A model generated the notes under the pieces. It was not told the origin of the DNA. It made no database searches and worked only from the letters and a program-made list of their open reading frames with translations. From Pseudomonadota bacterium (GTDB taxonomy: Bacteria; Pseudomonadota; Gammaproteobacteria; Burkholderiales; Rhodocyclaceae): a stretch of DNA of 50,433 bases. Positions 48,407-50,433 of this stretch are shown in pieces (positions within the stretch are counted from its first letter, which is position 1; each line of letters opens with the position of its first letter). The stretch covers positions 1-50,433 of the forward strand of contig JAKOTN010000057.1 of the NCBI GenBank assembly GCA_029776255.1. Reading direction: 5' to 3'. A program made the translations under genes and the position numbers.

Positions 48407-48430
48407 ACTGCCGCGATACAAGCCAATAGC

Positions 48431-48467
48431 GGGCCGTAGCGCTTCCAGGGCTACGGCCCTTTGTTAT
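48431..48467 (+). terminator. Intrinsic terminator after fimV
   Basis: GGGCCGTAGC (48431-48440) pairs with GCTACGGCCC (48450-48459), followed by TTTGTTAT. Confidence 0.8.
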
Positions 48468-48498
48468 ATGGTTTCCGACAACAGGACAAGCTGTCGCC

Positions 48499-49101
48499 GT
48501 GCATCCAACTACCCGCCTCGTCGTCTGGTTTTTCGTGTTACTCGGTAGTCAGTGCCTGACAGGCGTTCCCTTGCTACTGGCTCTTCTGGCGCTGCCGGTG
48601 TTTGGCACGCTGGCATTGCGGCGCTGCGCGTGCCTTGTCTGGCGAATGCGCTGGTTGCTGATCGCGCTGTTGTGCATTCTTGGCTGGGGAGGGGCGGGCG
48701 AGCCGCTCTGGAACGGTGTACTGGCGCCGAGTCGCGAGGGAGTCGCTGCCGCATTGACGCAGATCGGGCATTTGCTGCTGGTGTTGATGGGAGTGACCGT
48801 GTTGCGCGAGTTGTTACCGTTAAACGACCTGATGACCGGTGCGCATCGACTGTTTGAACCGCTACGACGGGTAGGATTCGATCCGGATCGAGGATTGGTG
48901 CGGCTTCTGCTGGTGTTGCGTCACCTTGAAACGATGCCGAAACGGACCGACTGGCGGGGGGTGCTCGATCAACCGGCTGTTGTCACCGTCGAGGTTTTTG
49001 AAATGGCCGATCGACCGTTAGGTTTGGCGGACTACCTGACCATGGTGGGTGCGCTGGCGATGCTGGGAGTGGCCGTGGTCTTCTGTTTCCGGTTGTATTG
49101 A
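48499..49101 (+). CDS. EcfT/CbiQ-like membrane protein
   Basis: The 200-residue protein has about four to five membrane helices (VVWFFVLLGSQCLTGVPLLL, LLIALLCILGWGGAG, IGHLLLVLMGVTVLREL, LTMVGALAMLGVAVVFCF). The segment LFEPLRRVGFDPDRGLVRLL resembles the coupling region of energy-coupling-factor T subunits (CbiQ family). It is shorter than usual, and no ECF ATPase or S-component gene is nearby. So either it works with distant partners or the likeness is only structural. It starts at GTG 48499 and ends three bases before truA. Confidence 0.55.
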   Translation: MHPTTRLVVWFFVLLGSQCLTGVPLLLALLALPVFGTLALRRCACLVWRMRWLLIALLCILGWGGAGEPLWNGVLAPSREGVAAALTQIGHLLLVLMGVTVLRELLPLNDLMTGAHRLFEPLRRVGFDPDRGLVRLLLVLRHLETMPKRTDWRGVLDQPAVVTVEVFEMADRPLGLADYLTMVGALAMLGVAVVFCFRLY

Positions 49102-49104
49102 AAC

Positions 49105-49923
49105 ATGCGAATCGCTTTGTTGGTTGAATACGACGGCAGTGCTTTCCGGGGTTGGCAGACGCAGCCGGGTGGGCGGACGGTCCAGGACGCCTTGGAGGAG
49201 GCTTTGCGGCAGTTCGCGGCCGTGCCGATTCGTGTCGTCTGCGCGGGGCGCACCGACGCCGGCGTGCATGCCACTGGGCAAGTGGTGCATTTCGATACCG
49301 CGATTGATCGATCGATGTTCGCTTGGGTGCGTGGCGCCAACACGTTCTTGCCGCCGGCGGTGGCTGTTCGCTGGGCGCACAAGGTGGGCGACGATTTTCA
49401 TGCCCGTTCGTCGGCGTGTGCCAGACACTATCGCTATGTATTGATCAACCGGGCGCATCGTACCGGGGTTTGGCATGGGCGGGCGGGATGGTACCACCAC
49501 CCGCTCGATACCGCGACGATGCAGGCCGCAGCGGATCTGTTGCTCGGTGAGCATGATTTTTCAGCGTTCCGGGCGGCCGAATGCCAAGCCCAATCGCCGG
49601 TCAAGATCTTGCGTCGGGCCGTCGTCCGGCGTTTCGGCGACATGGTCGTTTTCGACTTCGAAGCCTCGGCGTTTTTGCACCATATGGTCCGCAACCTGGT
49701 CGGTAGCCTGATTCATGTCGGCCAGGGCAAGCGTTCGCCGGAGTGGATCGCCGAATTGCTGTTGGCCGGCGACCGCCGTCTGGCGGCGCCGACGTTTCCG
49801 GCCGCCGGTTTGTACCTCGTCGAGGTTCGCTATCCGCCGCGCTGGGGGTTGCCGCCGGTCGAACCGACACCATTTTTCACTTTTCTTCCCGATTTCAGGG
49901 AGCCGGACACAAGAACGCCATGA
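49105..49923 (+). CDS. truA: tRNA pseudouridine(38-40) synthase
   Basis: The 272-residue enzyme makes pseudouridine at positions 38-40 of tRNA anticodon arms. It shows LVEYDGSAFRGWQTQP, the catalytic Asp51 in GRTDAGVHATGQVVHF, and SAFLHHMVRNLVGSLIHVG near the C-terminus. Its stop overlaps the ATG of what was probably trpF. Confidence 0.97.
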   Translation: MRIALLVEYDGSAFRGWQTQPGGRTVQDALEEALRQFAAVPIRVVCAGRTDAGVHATGQVVHFDTAIDRSMFAWVRGANTFLPPAVAVRWAHKVGDDFHARSSACARHYRYVLINRAHRTGVWHGRAGWYHHPLDTATMQAAADLLLGEHDFSAFRAAECQAQSPVKILRRAVVRRFGDMVVFDFEASAFLHHMVRNLVGSLIHVGQGKRSPEWIAELLLAGDRRLAAPTFPAAGLYLVEVRYPPRWGLPPVEPTPFFTFLPDFREPDTRTP

Positions 49924-49944
49924 CTCCACGGATCAAGGTTTGCG
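49920..49944 (+). pseudogene. trpF: Probable trpF remnant (first eight codons only)
   Basis: In betaproteobacteria truA is usually followed by trpF (phosphoribosylanthranilate isomerase), whose N-terminus is of the form K(I/V)CG. Here an ATG overlapping the truA stop encodes MTPRIKVC. Then homology ends: the expected Gly is replaced by Val, and the frame continues with unrelated sequence to a stop near 50088. This looks like a break at about 49944-49945. With so few codons the identification rests on synteny. Confidence 0.5.
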
Positions 49945-50014
49945 TGCCGGTTGATGATGGTTGGTCAAGAATTCGGTTGCGTAGCAGAGGATGGATTGCT
50001 AGACGAAAAATGTT

Positions 50015-50160
50015 TCAATCAGTCTGGCTCCCGGAAAAAGAGATCAATCCCTTCAAACGCGTCAGTGCATTTGCAACGATATCTCCCTGAGCTTCGATGC
50101 TTTTAATGATCTCGCCGGGTGTGCGCTCGTCCACAACCGCCACCGCATTGGGATTGGAGT
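50015..50160 (-). pseudogene. 3'-terminal fragment of an unidentified gene
   Basis: Reading the minus strand from the IS edge, about 48 codons end at TGA (50015-50017). They contain VVDERTPGEIIKSIEAQGDI, then ANALTRLKGLIS, a helical tail that could be the C-terminus of a larger protein; a type I restriction/DNA-methylase subunit is one guess. The frame continues into the IS inverted-repeat region, so the upstream part appears to have been cut off by the element. Confidence 0.4.
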
Positions 50161-50433
50161 TGACCCTTTTCGGTGGACACCTGATGCTTACGCAACAAGG
50201 AGTCCAAGATGCCGAAAAGCAGACCACCGTAGCCGGCGGAATTTCGCCAACAGATCGTCGAACTGGCCGAGGCCGGCCGAAGCCCGCAAGAGTTGTCTCG
50301 GGAGTTCGGGCCGACCAGCCAGACCATTGTCAATTGGCTGGCGCAAGCAGCCCGCGACGCCGGCAAGCCCTTGCCTGGCAAGGAGGGCTTGAGCAGTACC
50401 GAGCGGGCTGAACTGGCCAAGCTGCGCCGGGAG
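50161..50433 (+). mobile_element. Left end of an IS3-family insertion sequence (continues past the window)
   Basis: The likely terminal sequence begins TGACCCTTTTCGGTGGACAC at 50161, and orfA starts about 50 bases in. The right end, orfB and target duplication are outside the window, so exact borders are not proven. Confidence 0.75.
50209..50433 (+). pseudogene. IS3-family transposase orfA, interrupted by an amber codon and cut by the window end
   Basis: ATG 50209 after AAGGAG opens a frame MPKSRPP, then TAG at 50230-50232, then PAEFRQQIVELAEAGRSPQE and TSQTIVNWLAQAARDAGKP, the helix-turn-helix of IS3/IS911 OrfA. TAG probably replaces the TAC (Tyr) seen in the usual PPYPAEF start of relatives. 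Unless a later start is used or the codon is suppressed, this copy would not make OrfA. No internal ATG is obvious within the visible part. Confidence 0.8.

Overview
The window reads as chromosomal DNA of a GC-rich betaproteobacterium, most likely Rhodocyclales. The basis is gene order (pilMNOPQ-aroK-aroB-dgt; leuC-entericidin-leuD-leuB-asd-fimV-truA), the protein families seen, and the frequent TAGAAT/TATAAT-type -10 boxes. No 16S gene is present, so genus is not assigned. No tRNA, rRNA or CRISPR array was recognised. Both window ends lie in repetitive DNA: adhesin repeats on the left and an insertion sequence on the right.

Layout. (1) 1-6684, minus strand: a surface-adhesin locus with a type I secretion ABC transporter (lapB-like), its HlyD-type adaptor (lapC-like), a LuxR-type regulator with a degenerate receiver domain, and the start of a giant repetitive adhesin. 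The adhesin has an N-terminal retention module and a di-alanine site of the kind cut by LapG proteases. (2) 6917-13091, plus: a very large FAD/Fe-S oxidoreductase (DUF3683 type), a HIT-family protein and a protein with a PilZ-like C-terminus. (3) 13220-21015, plus: the type IV pilus alignment/secretin operon pilMNOPQ, then aroK, aroB and a dNTPase (dgt). (4) 21087-24783, minus: a CBS-pair protein and the proton-translocating transhydrogenase pntA-pntB. (5) 25445-35040, plus: glutamate synthase gltB-gltD, then glmU-glmS. (6) 35522-40405, plus: a DUF485 protein with an acetate-type symporter, chorismate synthase, a YdcH-like protein and an MFS transporter. (7) 40607-49923, plus: leuC, an entericidin-type lipoprotein, leuD, leuB, asd, fimV, an EcfT/CbiQ-like membrane protein and truA. 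(8) 49920-50433: what looks like the first eight codons of trpF, broken off, then a fragment of an unrelated gene and the left end of an IS3-family element whose orfA carries an amber codon.

How the genes fit together. Three separate loci concern surface attachment: the LapA-like adhesin and its secretion system, pilMNOPQ, and fimV. The PilZ-like protein may add a c-di-GMP input. Most of the rest is central anabolism: aromatic and branched-chain amino acids, aspartate semialdehyde, glutamate, UDP-GlcNAc and NADPH. The gltBD operon has both a sigma54-type and a sigma70-type candidate promoter.

The points most worth following up are the break at trpF next to the IS; the sigma54-like promoter of gltB; a 22-codon leader ORF whose stop overlaps the lapB-like start; the pseudo-receiver regulator inside the adhesin operon; and palindromes or hairpins in the CBS, pntA, HIT and adhesin leaders. 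I found no clearly new multi-gene system. The least ordinary region is the adhesin/secretion locus. All functional statements come from reading the sequence; no database search was run.
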